Below are positions 8,131 through 15,891 of a DNA stretch of 52,542 bases, in pieces. How positions within the stretch are numbered: position 1 is the stretch's first letter; each line of letters opens with the position of its first letter. Made by a program: the position numbers and the translations under genes. The stretch lies in assembly GCA_910583785.1 (NCBI GenBank), contig CAJTZK010000015.1, positions 1 to 52,542 on the forward strand, in the 5' to 3' direction. Source of the DNA: an uncultured Oscillibacter sp. (lineage in GTDB: Bacteria > Bacillota > Clostridia > Oscillospirales > Oscillospiraceae). Below the pieces are notes generated by a model. That model was not told where the DNA came from, ran no database searches, and worked only from the letters and a program-made list of their open reading frames with translations.

Positions 8131-9102
8131 TTATTGCGTTTCCCCGAAAATTCTAAGAAGGTTCCCCCGGGCGACCATCTCCCGCTCCGCCGGGCTCATC
8201 CCCAGGCGCTCCAGGCAGTCCAGGAAGGCCATGGCGTGGCCGCAGTCCTCCAGCCCCCGGGCCGCCTCGTTGCCGGGGGAGCCCATGAACTCGCAGAAGT
8301 CGAAGCCGCAGGCCACGTGCTCCACGCCCATGACCTCCGCCATGTGGGCGGCGTGAAGGGCCAGGGTCCCGGCTGTCTGCCGTTCCGGGTCCTGGTGGAC
8401 GAAGTTGTTGTAGGCGTTTACGCCCACCACGCCTCCGCTGTCCCGGATGGCCCGCAGCTGCTCGTCGGTGAGATTCCGGGGGACATCGCACAGGCGGCGG
8501 CAGTTGGAGTGGGAAGCGGCCACCGGGCCGCGGGCCAGTCTCAGGACCTCCCAAAAGCCGCCGTCGTTCAAGTGGGACACGTCGGTGAGGATTCCCAGGT
8601 CCTCCATCCGCCGGAGGGCCCGGCGGCCCAGGTCCGTCAGGCTCCGGGCGGGGTCCTGGGCGGCCCCGGCGGCAAAGCGGTTCTCCTCGTTCCAGGTGAG
8701 CATCCCCAGCCGGAGGCCCAGGGAGGCCAGGCGGTCCAGGTCCTCCGGGCGCTCCAGGGCCTCCATGCCCTCGATGGCCAGGAAGGCGTAAATTTTTCCC
8801 GCCGCCCGGGCGGCCTCCGCCTCTTTGGCTGTGCGGACCACCGCCAGCCAGGGGCACTCGGCAAACTCCGCCTGGGCGCAGGCGAGCAGGACCTCCAGAC
8901 GGTGGGAGGCGCTCTCCGCCCCGGGGACAGCTTCCCAGAAGGTCTGGCCCTGTCCCCGGCCATACCAGAGGGCCAGGACGAGGCCCTCGATGCCGCCCCG
9001 GCGGAGGCGGTCCAGATGGCGGCGCTCCAGCACCCGGGTCTCTCCCGCCAGGCGGCGGCGGGCCACATCGTAGAGAAGATCGGAATGTCCGTCAAAAATC
9101 AT
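8131..9102 (-). CDS. Membrane dipeptidase (peptidase M19 family)
   Basis: A 323-residue zinc dipeptidase of the renal-dipeptidase (M19) family. Metal and substrate residues are visible: HSD at residues 6-8, EG in AFLAIEGMEAL, VSHLNDGGF, AASHSNCRRLCDVPRNL and GFDFCEF. Such enzymes hydrolyse dipeptides, some of them D-containing. I place the start at the ATG at 9102 because AAAGGAGCC lies just upstream and MIFDGHSD is the canonical family N-terminus; an in-frame ATG at 9174 would add an unrelated 24-residue extension overlapping the promoter. Its end lies close to the galK promoter. Confidence 0.9.
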   Translation of the reverse strand: MIFDGHSDLLYDVARRRLAGETRVLERRHLDRLRRGGIEGLVLALWYGRGQGQTFWEAVPGAESASHRLEVLLACAQAEFAECPWLAVVRTAKEAEAARAAGKIYAFLAIEGMEALERPEDLDRLASLGLRLGMLTWNEENRFAAGAAQDPARSLTDLGRRALRRMEDLGILTDVSHLNDGGFWEVLRLARGPVAASHSNCRRLCDVPRNLTDEQLRAIRDSGGVVGVNAYNNFVHQDPERQTAGTLALHAAHMAEVMGVEHVACGFDFCEFMGSPGNEAARGLEDCGHAMAFLDCLERLGMSPAEREMVARGNLLRIFGETQ

Positions 9103-9144
9103 AGCAAGGCTCCTTTCACCCCGGCGGCAGGGCCGGGGCGCTTT

Positions 9145-9174
9145 ATTGTATTCCAAAGGGGAACGGAAGTGCAA
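9145..9174 (-). promoter_or_regulatory. Putative promoter of the M19 dipeptidase gene
   Basis: Minus strand TTGCAC (9174-9169), 18-base spacer, TACAAT (9150-9145), about 45 bases upstream of the chosen start. Confidence 0.55.
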
Positions 9175-9300
9175 GGGGGTTTCCGCTTTTTTTCGGAAAA
9201 TCTCGTCTACCCCCTATGCAAAACCAGAAAAATACGTTAAAATAAAAGCTGCTTTCCAATCCCAGAGGAACGACTGATATCGGAAAAGGGAGGTCACGCG

Positions 9301-10017
9301 ATGACAAAACCTGTATACCGGAGGGTGCTGCTGAAAATCAGCGGCGAGGCCCTGGCCGGAGACAAGCGGACCGGGCTGGACTTCCAGGTCATCGGCCGGG
9401 TCTGCGACGTGGTAAAGGAATGCCTGGACATGGGCGTCCAAGTCGGGCTGGTGGTCGGCGGCGGCAACTTCTGGCGGGGGGCCAAGGACGGCGGGGGCCG
9501 CATGGAACGGACCCGGGCGGACCACATGGGCATGCTGGCCACCGTGATGAACTGCTTGGCCGTGGCGGACGTCTGCGAGCAGAAGGGCATCCCCGTCCGG
9601 GTTCAGACGGCCATTGAGATGCGCCCCATCGCCGAGCCCTACATCCGCTCCCGGGCCATCCGGCACCTGGAAAAGGGGAGGGTGGTCATCTTCGGCTGCG
9701 GCACGGGGAACCCCTTCTTCTCCACAGACACCGCCGCCGTGCTCCGGGCCGCGGAGATCGGCGCGGAGGTGATCCTGCTGGCGAAGAACGTGGACGGCGT
9801 CTACTCCGCCGACCCGGTGAAGGACCCCAGCGCCGTGAAATACGACTCCATCAGCTACGACGACGTGCTGGCCCAGCACCTGATGGTGATGGACACCACA
9901 GCCACGTCCCTCTCCATGGACAACCACATTCCCGTGCTGCTCTTCGCCCTGAAGGACCCGGAGAACATCGTCCGGGCCGTCTGCGGCGAGAAGGTGGGCA
10001 CAATTGTCCGCGAATAA
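9301..10017 (+). CDS. pyrH: Uridylate (UMP) kinase
   Basis: A 238-residue amino-acid-kinase-fold UMP kinase, of normal length for bacterial PyrH, which makes UDP for RNA, DNA and cell-wall precursors. Recognisable motifs are RVLLKISGEALAG at the N-terminus, VGLVVGGGNFWRG, the acidic ADHMGMLATVMN segment and FFSTDTAAVLRAAEI. The ATG at 9301 follows GGGAGG. It leads the conserved pyrH-frr-uppS-cdsA cluster. rpsB and tsf, which often precede pyrH in Firmicutes, are absent here; the upstream neighbour is a divergent dipeptidase gene. Confidence 0.96.
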   Translation: MTKPVYRRVLLKISGEALAGDKRTGLDFQVIGRVCDVVKECLDMGVQVGLVVGGGNFWRGAKDGGGRMERTRADHMGMLATVMNCLAVADVCEQKGIPVRVQTAIEMRPIAEPYIRSRAIRHLEKGRVVIFGCGTGNPFFSTDTAAVLRAAEIGAEVILLAKNVDGVYSADPVKDPSAVKYDSISYDDVLAQHLMVMDTTATSLSMDNHIPVLLFALKDPENIVRAVCGEKVGTIVRE

Positions 10018-10170
10018 CCTGCTTAGCTTGAGGAATCCCGGCGGGTGCGCCCATAAGGGAACCCACAGGCCGAAAGAACTTCCGCACGCCCTGGCAGCCC
10101 GGCGGTGGACCGGGCTGGAGGGATGGAGGAGTTACCATTTTGACACATTTTGAAAGGAGCAACCCAAGTT
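10018..10170 (+). other. pyrH-frr intergenic region with strong hairpin
   Basis: This 153-base spacer has no ORF that I accept. It contains CAGCCCGG (10095-10102) pairing with CCGGGCTG (10110-10117), and a weaker longer-range pairing of GTGCG near 10045 with CGCAC near 10085. There is no T tract after the hairpin, so it is unlikely to be a simple terminator. I do not recognise a known riboswitch. The frr ribosome binding site AAAGGAG lies at its 3' end. Confidence 0.4.
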
Positions 10171-10728
10171 ATGTTAAAGGACGAATACAAGGTATACGAG
10201 GACAAGATGAAAAAGAGCATCGACTCCGTGGCGGCGGACTTTGCCTCCGTCCGGGCGGGCCGGGCCAACGCCTCCGTGCTGGACCGGATCCTGGTGGACT
10301 ACTACGGCAGCCCCACCCCCATCCAGCAGATTGCCGCCATCTCCTCCCCGGACGCCCGGACCCTGCTGATCTCCCCCTGGGACGGCTCCGCCCTGAAGCT
10401 CATTGAGAAGGCCATCCAGAACTCCGACCTGGGCATCAACCCCCAGAACGATGGCAAGGCCCTGCGCCTGGCCTTCCCCCAACTCACCGAGGAACGCCGG
10501 AAAGAGCTGGTGAAGCAGATCCGTAAATACGCCGAGAGCGGCAAGGTAGCGGTCCGGAACATCCGCCGGGACGCCATGGACAACTTCAAAAAGCAGGAGA
10601 AGAAGTCCGAGATCACCGAGGACGAGCTGAAACAGGTGGAAAAAGACTTCCAGAAGCTCACCGACGAGAGCTGCAAGAAGCTGGACGAGCTGCTGGCCAA
10701 GAAGGAAAAGGAATTGATGGCGGTCTGA
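10171..10728 (+). CDS. frr: Ribosome recycling factor
   Basis: A 185-residue protein with the full RRF pattern: SVRAGRANASVLDRI, YYGSPTPIQQIA, IEKAIQNSDLGINP, LTEERRKELVKQ and VRNIRRDAMD. With EF-G it splits post-termination ribosomes. I choose the ATG at 10171 because it gives the family-standard 185 residues and has AAAGGAG upstream; an in-frame ATG at 10150 lies almost on top of that site. The stop overlaps the uppS start (TGATG), implying translational coupling. Confidence 0.96.
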   Translation: MLKDEYKVYEDKMKKSIDSVAADFASVRAGRANASVLDRILVDYYGSPTPIQQIAAISSPDARTLLISPWDGSALKLIEKAIQNSDLGINPQNDGKALRLAFPQLTEERRKELVKQIRKYAESGKVAVRNIRRDAMDNFKKQEKKSEITEDELKQVEKDFQKLTDESCKKLDELLAKKEKELMAV

Positions 10729-11465
10729 TGGCGGAATACGGGAACGAAACGGGGCGGCTGGCGCCGCCCCGCCATATTGCCATCATCATGGACGGCAACG
10801 GCCGCTGGGCCACGAAGCGGGGCCTGCCCCGGACGGCGGGGCACAAGGCCGGGGCGGAGACCTTCCGGAAAATTGCCACCTATTGTAAGGACATCGGCGT
10901 GAAGTACCTGACGGTCTACGCCTTTTCCACCGAGAACTGGAAGCGCTCCGAGACGGAGGTCTCCGCCATCATGGCGCTTTTGAAAAAGTATCTGCTGGAG
11001 GCGGTGGACACCATGGAGCGGGACCATATCCGGCTCCACTTCTTCGGGGACATGACCCCCATCGCCCCGGAACTCCGGGCCCTGGCCCGGGAGACGGACG
11101 AGATTACGGAGCACCTGAGCAGGGACGACTTCCAGGCCAACGTCTGCCTGAACTACGGCGGGCGGGACGAAATCCTCCGGGCGGCCCGGCGGTTCGCCGC
11201 CGACTGCGCCGCCGGGCAGCGGAGGCCCGGGGACCTGGACGAGGCGGCGTTTTCCGGCTACCTGGATTCCGCTGGGATTCCGGACCCGGAGCTGGTCATC
11301 CGTCCCAGCGGGGAGCAGCGCCTTTCGAACTTCCTGCTGTGGCAGAGCGCCTACGCGGAGTTTTACTACACGGACACCCTCTGGCCGGACTTCAACGAGG
11401 CGGAACTGGACAAGGCCATCGCCGCCTACCGGGGCAGGGACCGCCGCTTCGGCGGGGTGAAATAA
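10728..11465 (+). CDS. uppS: Isoprenyl transferase (undecaprenyl diphosphate synthase)
   Basis: A 245-residue cis-prenyltransferase that builds the C55 lipid carrier for peptidoglycan from FPP and IPP. Motifs are IAIIMDGNGRWA near residues 17-28 (catalytic Asp and Gly-Asn-Gly-Arg-Trp), YAFSTENWKR, LNYGGRDEI, IRPSGEQRLSNFLLWQ and EFYYTDTLWPDF. The start overlaps the frr stop. It is functionally linked to dxr and ispG downstream, which supply the isoprenoid units, and to the PAP2 phosphatase if that recycles the carrier. Confidence 0.95.
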   Translation: MAEYGNETGRLAPPRHIAIIMDGNGRWATKRGLPRTAGHKAGAETFRKIATYCKDIGVKYLTVYAFSTENWKRSETEVSAIMALLKKYLLEAVDTMERDHIRLHFFGDMTPIAPELRALARETDEITEHLSRDDFQANVCLNYGGRDEILRAARRFAADCAAGQRRPGDLDEAAFSGYLDSAGIPDPELVIRPSGEQRLSNFLLWQSAYAEFYYTDTLWPDFNEAELDKAIAAYRGRDRRFGGVK

Positions 11466-11475
11466 AGTGTTTGGT

Positions 11476-11550
11476 CCAGCTTTTTTCAAAAAGCTGGCGG
11501 GGTGCAGGGGCAGGGCCCCTGCGGGCGCCGCAAAGGGAAGCGGGCGGCGC
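11476..11550 (+). repeat. Tandem-hairpin intergenic element
   Basis: The uppS-cdsA spacer holds three adjacent inverted repeats: CCAGCTTTTT/AAAAAGCTGG (11476-11497), CAGGGG/CCCCTG (11505-11521) and GCGCCGC/GCGGCGC (about 11525-11550). The pattern, an AT-rich hairpin followed by GC-rich ones, resembles dispersed intergenic elements I associate with Clostridia genomes. I found no second copy in this window. It could affect RNA stability between uppS and cdsA. No T tract follows at the 3' end. Confidence 0.45.
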
Positions 11551-11569
11551 ATAAAGGATGTGACGTTTC

Positions 11570-12367
11570 ATGAAATCGAGAATTCTGGTGGCCGCAGTGG
11601 GCATCCCGGCGCTGCTGTACGTGGTCCTGGCCGCGCCGCCCATTGTCATGGCGCTGGCGTTGATTATCCTAGCGGGTGTTGGGGCCATGGAGCTCCAGCA
11701 GTGCGTCAGCGGCACGAAAAAAGCGGAGCTGGCCGCGTTCAGCACCCTCTGGGCTGGCCTGACCGTGGGCTGGTACTTCAACTCACCGGAGCGGGTCACG
11801 GTCCTCTTTTTGCTGGGAGCTGTGTTCTTCTTTGGCTACGCGATTTTGCGAGGCGGCGAGGTAAAATTCAGCCAGATCATGGCGGGGCTGTTCGGGAGCA
11901 TCGCCATCGGCTGCTCGTTTTCCGCCTTCCTCCGGCTGGAGGCTTCCGGTGTCCACCGGGCGTATCTTCTCCTGCCCTTCATCCTCAGCTTTGCCTGCGA
12001 TACCTTCGCCTTTTTTGCCGGGCTTACCCTGGGAAAGCACAAGCTGGCCCCCAAGGTCAGCCCGAAAAAAACCGTCGAGGGGTCCATAGGGGGCCTTGTG
12101 GGGAACGTTCTCTGCGGCCTGCTGTTCGTGTGGGTGATGGAACGATTTTTTGGTGGAGCCGCCATGGGCTACGGCCCCATGGCCCTGCTGGCCCTTCTCT
12201 GCGGCGTGGTGGCGCAGATCGGAGACTTGAGCTTTTCCCTTATCAAGCGGGAATTTGGAATCAAGGACTACGGGCATCTCTTCCTGGCCCATGGCGGCGT
12301 GCTGGACCGCTTTGACAGCGTACTGTTCGTGGCTCCGGTGATTGAGATTATTTTCAGCTTTCTGTAA
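11570..12367 (+). CDS. cdsA: Phosphatidate cytidylyltransferase (CDP-diglyceride synthase)
   Basis: A 265-residue membrane protein with about eight hydrophobic segments that makes CDP-diacylglycerol from phosphatidate and CTP. The CdsA signature is present near the C-terminus: SLIKREFGIKDYGHLF followed by LAHGGVLDRFDS. The usual Pro/Gly/Ser before xHGG is replaced by Leu (HLFLAHGG), a minor departure. Other conserved elements are the internal CDTFAFFAG and PKVSPKKTVEGSIGG. Start ATG at 11570 has only a weak upstream AAAGGA. Standard position between uppS and dxr. Confidence 0.93.
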   Translation: MKSRILVAAVGIPALLYVVLAAPPIVMALALIILAGVGAMELQQCVSGTKKAELAAFSTLWAGLTVGWYFNSPERVTVLFLLGAVFFFGYAILRGGEVKFSQIMAGLFGSIAIGCSFSAFLRLEASGVHRAYLLLPFILSFACDTFAFFAGLTLGKHKLAPKVSPKKTVEGSIGGLVGNVLCGLLFVWVMERFFGGAAMGYGPMALLALLCGVVAQIGDLSFSLIKREFGIKDYGHLFLAHGGVLDRFDSVLFVAPVIEIIFSFL

Positions 12368-12385
12368 TAGAATAGAGATGGGACT

Positions 12386-13537
12386 ATGACAAAGACGATT
12401 TCGATCTTAGGCTCCACCGGGTCCATCGGGCGGCAGACCCTGGAGGTGGCGGAGCAGCTGGGGTTGACGGTGGCCGCCATCACCGCCCACAACAGTGTGC
12501 AGCTGGCGGAGGAACAGGCCCGGAAGTTCCAGCCCCGGCAGGTTATCATGACCGACGAGTCGGCGGCAAAGGACTTGAAAGTCCGCCTGGCGGACACGAA
12601 AACCCGGGTACACGGGGGTACCGCCGCCCTCTCCACGGCGGCGACCCTGCCGGGGGTGGATACGGTGGTTACCGCCGTGGTGGGCATGGTGGGCCTCAAG
12701 CCCACCCTGGCCGCCATCCGGGAGGGGAAGCGCATTGCCCTGGCCAATAAAGAGACGCTGGTCTGCGCCGGGGAGCTGGTAATGGAGGCGGCGGAGAAAC
12801 GGGGGGCGGAGATCGTCCCTGTGGATTCGGAGCACTCCGCCATCTTCCAGTGCGTCCAGGGCTGCCTGGACCGGGGGGAGATCCGGCGGGTCATCCTGAC
12901 CTGTTCCGGCGGGCCCTTCTACGGGCTCTCCAAAGAAGAAGTGGCGGAGAAAACCCGGGCGGACGCGCTGGTTCACCCCAACTGGAAAATGGGCCCTAAG
13001 ATCACCGTGGACTGCGCCACGCTGATGAACAAGGGCCTGGAGGTTATCGAGGCCATGCGCCTTTACCGCCTGCCCCTGACGCGGGTGAAGGTAGCCGTCC
13101 ACCGCCAGAGCATCGTCCACTCCCTGGTGGAGTTCCGGGACGGGGCCTTGCTGGCCCAGCTGGGAACGCCGGACATGCGCCTGCCCATCCGGTACGCCAT
13201 GACCTACCCCCAGCGGGCGGAGTCGGCGGAGGAGCCGCTGAACCTGCTGAACTGCCCGCCCCTGACCTTCGAGGAGCCGGACCGGGGAACCTTCCCCTGC
13301 CTGCGCCTGGCGGAGGTGGCGGCGGCTAAGGGAGGCACGGCCTGCGCCGTGCTGAACGCCGCCAACGAGGAGGCGGTCCGGCTGTTCCTGGAGGACCGGA
13401 TCGGCTTCCAGGATATCTTCGACCTCACCGCCCGGGCCATGACGGAGCTGCCCGTCATCCGCAGGCCCAGCCTACCGGACATCCTGGAGGCGGACGCCGC
13501 GGCCCGGCGGGAGGTATGGAAAAACGTTTCAAAATAA
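12386..13537 (+). CDS. dxr: 1-deoxy-D-xylulose 5-phosphate reductoisomerase
   Basis: A 383-residue NADPH-dependent enzyme that converts DXP to MEP, the committed step of the MEP isoprenoid pathway. Motifs are the nucleotide-binding ILGSTGSIGRQTL at the N-terminus, ALANKETLVCAGEL, the metal/substrate-binding VPVDSEHSAIFQ and CSGGPF, and the C-terminal LNAANEEAV. Length is normal. It lies 18 bases after cdsA and 12 bases before rseP, consistent with one operon. Confidence 0.96.
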   Translation: MTKTISILGSTGSIGRQTLEVAEQLGLTVAAITAHNSVQLAEEQARKFQPRQVIMTDESAAKDLKVRLADTKTRVHGGTAALSTAATLPGVDTVVTAVVGMVGLKPTLAAIREGKRIALANKETLVCAGELVMEAAEKRGAEIVPVDSEHSAIFQCVQGCLDRGEIRRVILTCSGGPFYGLSKEEVAEKTRADALVHPNWKMGPKITVDCATLMNKGLEVIEAMRLYRLPLTRVKVAVHRQSIVHSLVEFRDGALLAQLGTPDMRLPIRYAMTYPQRAESAEEPLNLLNCPPLTFEEPDRGTFPCLRLAEVAAAKGGTACAVLNAANEEAVRLFLEDRIGFQDIFDLTARAMTELPVIRRPSLPDILEADAAARREVWKNVSK

Positions 13538-13549
13538 GGGGCAAATTTC

Positions 13550-14623
13550 ATGAGTTTTATCTATGTTCTGGCGGGTATTTTTATCTTCGGCTTCCTGGTG
13601 GCCATCCACGAGCTGGGCCACTTCCTGGCGGCCCGGCTCTGCGGCGTGCGGGTCAACGAGTTCTCCGTCGGCATGGGCCCGCTGCTGTGGCACCGGGAGA
13701 CGGGAGAGACCCGGTATTCCCTCCGCCTCCTGCCCATCGGGGGCTTCTGCGCCCTGGACGGGGAGGACGGGGACACCGGGGACGCGCGGTGCTTCACCCG
13801 CCAGGGCTTTTGGAAAAAACTCGTCATCCTGGCCGCCGGGTCCTTCATGAACCTGCTGGCGGGGGTGGTGGTCATCGCCTGTATTTTCGCCACGGCCAGC
13901 GGCTTTTACGTGGACCAGGTGGCCGGGTTTTCCGAGGGCTTCCCCCTGGAGGGGGAGGAGGGCCTGATGGAGGGCGATGTCTTCTATAAAATCGACGGCT
14001 GGCGGACCTACCTCCGGGGGGACGCCGCCCTGTTCCTCCGCTTTAACGACGGACAGGGGATGGACGTGGAGGTCATCCGGAACGGGGAAAAAGTGGTTTT
14101 GAAGGACCTGCCCCTGTACCGGAGGACCTACGACGGCCAGGAGGGGCGGTTTGGCCTGATGGTGGGCGCGGCCCAGGTTCCCGCCACCTTTTTCACCACG
14201 GTGAAGTTCATCGGATACCAGACCCTGGACTTTGTCCAGCAGGTGTGGTTCAGCCTGGTGCAGCTGGTCCGGGGCAACGTGGGCTTCTCAGAGGTCAGCG
14301 GCCCGGTGGGCATTGTCTCCACGATGACGGAGGTGGGGAACGCCTCGAAAACCGCCCTGGACGCCGTTGAGAATCTCGCTTTCTTCGGGGCTCTCATCGC
14401 CATCAACCTGGCGGTGATGAACCTGCTCCCCATTCCGGCTCTGGACGGGGGGCGCATCTTCTTCCTGGCGGTCGATGGGCTGTCCCTGCTGCTGTTTAAG
14501 CGGAAGGTGCCGGAGAAGTACCAGGCGGCGGTGAACGCGGCGTGCTTCGTCCTGCTGATGGGCGTGATGCTGCTGGTGACGCTGAAAGACGTTGGGCAGC
14601 TCTTTATGCGGGGAGGGTCCTGA
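13550..14623 (+). CDS. rseP: RIP metalloprotease RseP (site-2 protease)
   Basis: A 357-residue intramembrane zinc protease. HELGH sits at residues 20-24 in the first transmembrane helix, a PDZ-like region spans roughly residues 115-200, and the third metal ligand appears in PALDGGRIFF near the C-terminus, followed by the last membrane helices. Such enzymes cleave anti-sigma factors and remnant signal peptides within the membrane. The stop at 14621-14623 is one base from the ispG start. Confidence 0.94.
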   Translation: MSFIYVLAGIFIFGFLVAIHELGHFLAARLCGVRVNEFSVGMGPLLWHRETGETRYSLRLLPIGGFCALDGEDGDTGDARCFTRQGFWKKLVILAAGSFMNLLAGVVVIACIFATASGFYVDQVAGFSEGFPLEGEEGLMEGDVFYKIDGWRTYLRGDAALFLRFNDGQGMDVEVIRNGEKVVLKDLPLYRRTYDGQEGRFGLMVGAAQVPATFFTTVKFIGYQTLDFVQQVWFSLVQLVRGNVGFSEVSGPVGIVSTMTEVGNASKTALDAVENLAFFGALIAINLAVMNLLPIPALDGGRIFFLAVDGLSLLLFKRKVPEKYQAAVNAACFVLLMGVMLLVTLKDVGQLFMRGGS

Positions 14624-14624
14624 T

Positions 14625-15662
14625 ATGACGAAACAACTGATGGTGGGGACGGTTCCGGTGGGCGGCGGCGCGGCCGTGTCCATCCAGTCCATGTGCAATA
14701 CGAAAACTCACGACGTGGAGGCCACCGTGGCCCAGATTAAGGCCCTGGAGGCCGCCGGGTGCGAGATCATCCGGGTGGCCATCCCGGACCAGGCCGCGGC
14801 GGAGGCCGTGGACAAGATTAAGGAGCGGATTTCCATCCCCCTGGTGGCCGACATTCACTTCAACTATAAATTCGCCCTGGAGTGCGCCCAGCGGGGCATC
14901 GACGCCATCCGCATCAACCCGGGCAACATCGGGGGAGAGGAAAAGGTCAAGGCCGTGGCGGACGCCTGCCGGGCCCGGGGCATCCCCATCCGGGTAGGCG
15001 TCAACGGGGGCTCCCTGGAAAGGGAGCTCCGGACGAAGCACGGCGGCGTCACCGCCGGGGCGTTGGTGGAAAGCGCCCTGGGACAGGCCCGGCTGCTGAA
15101 CAAATTCGACTTTGACGACATCTGCATTTCCGTCAAGTGCTCCGACGTGCCGCTGACCATGGCGGCCTATTTGGCCCTCAGCGAACAGACGGACTACCCC
15201 CTCCACCTGGGGGTTACCGAGGCGGGCACGCCCTCCATGGGGATGGTGAAGTCCGCCATGGGCATCGGCGGGCTCCTCTGCCTGGGGGTGGGGGACACCA
15301 TCCGGGTGACCCTGACCGCCGACCCGGTGGAGGAAGTCCACGCCGCCAAGAAGATTTTGAAGGCGGCGGGCCTGCGGAAGACGGGAGTGAACCTGATTGC
15401 CTGCCCCACCTGCGGCCGGACCCGGATCGACCTGATCCCCATTGCCGAGGAGGTGGAGCGGCGGCTGGCGGACTGTGAGAAAACGATCACCGTGGCGGTG
15501 ATGGGCTGCGCCGTCAACGGCCCCGGGGAGGCGTCCGCCGCGGACATCGGCATCGCCGGAGGCAAGGGCGAGGGTCTGCTGTTCCGCAAGGGGGAGATTT
15601 TGTACAAGGTTCCCCAAGAGCGTCTGGTGGACGCGCTGATGGAGGAGATCGGGAAGCTGTGA
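14625..15662 (+). CDS. ispG: 4-hydroxy-3-methylbut-2-enyl diphosphate synthase (flavodoxin)
   Basis: A 345-residue Fe-S enzyme of the MEP pathway (GcpE). The N-terminal TIM barrel carries VSIQSMCNTKTHD and VADIHFNYKFAL; the C-terminal cluster ligands are CPTCGRTRIDL and GCAVNGPGEA. I choose the ATG at 14625, one base after the rseP stop with GGGAGGG upstream, over an upstream ATG inside rseP. Many Firmicutes have proS between rseP and polC; here ispG occupies that place, so this cluster holds two MEP genes. Confidence 0.95.
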   Translation: MTKQLMVGTVPVGGGAAVSIQSMCNTKTHDVEATVAQIKALEAAGCEIIRVAIPDQAAAEAVDKIKERISIPLVADIHFNYKFALECAQRGIDAIRINPGNIGGEEKVKAVADACRARGIPIRVGVNGGSLERELRTKHGGVTAGALVESALGQARLLNKFDFDDICISVKCSDVPLTMAAYLALSEQTDYPLHLGVTEAGTPSMGMVKSAMGIGGLLCLGVGDTIRVTLTADPVEEVHAAKKILKAAGLRKTGVNLIACPTCGRTRIDLIPIAEEVERRLADCEKTITVAVMGCAVNGPGEASAADIGIAGGKGEGLLFRKGEILYKVPQERLVDALMEEIGKL

Positions 15663-15678
15663 CGAAAGGATCGAAGGC

Positions 15679-15885
15679 ATGAAAGCAGTCGTTTTGGCGT
15701 TGGCTCTGGGTGCGCTGCTCAATACGTCGATTGTTGAAGGCCGGGCGTGGTCCCTAGGTTCGGTTGTGGCGGTGGTAATTATGGGCGTGTGGATCAAAAC
15801 CTCCATGGACCGGCATTTTGAGGAATTGAAAGAACAGATGAAGCAGGACGGCGAAAGCCAGAATGAGGAGAAGGAAGATCGGTAA
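15679..15885 (+). CDS. Small membrane protein of unknown function
   Basis: A 68-residue protein with a hydrophobic N-terminal half (MKAVVLALALGALLNTS and SVVAVVIMGVWI, possibly two short membrane segments) and a very charged C-terminus ending EEKEDR. The ATG at 15679 has GAAAGGA upstream. It fits tightly between ispG (16 bases) and polC (6 bases), so it is co-transcribed. I do not recognise a family. The spacing, codon use and RBS suggest that it is real. Confidence 0.7.
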   Translation: MKAVVLALALGALLNTSIVEGRAWSLGSVVAVVIMGVWIKTSMDRHFEELKEQMKQDGESQNEEKEDR

Positions 15886-15891
15886 AACGCC

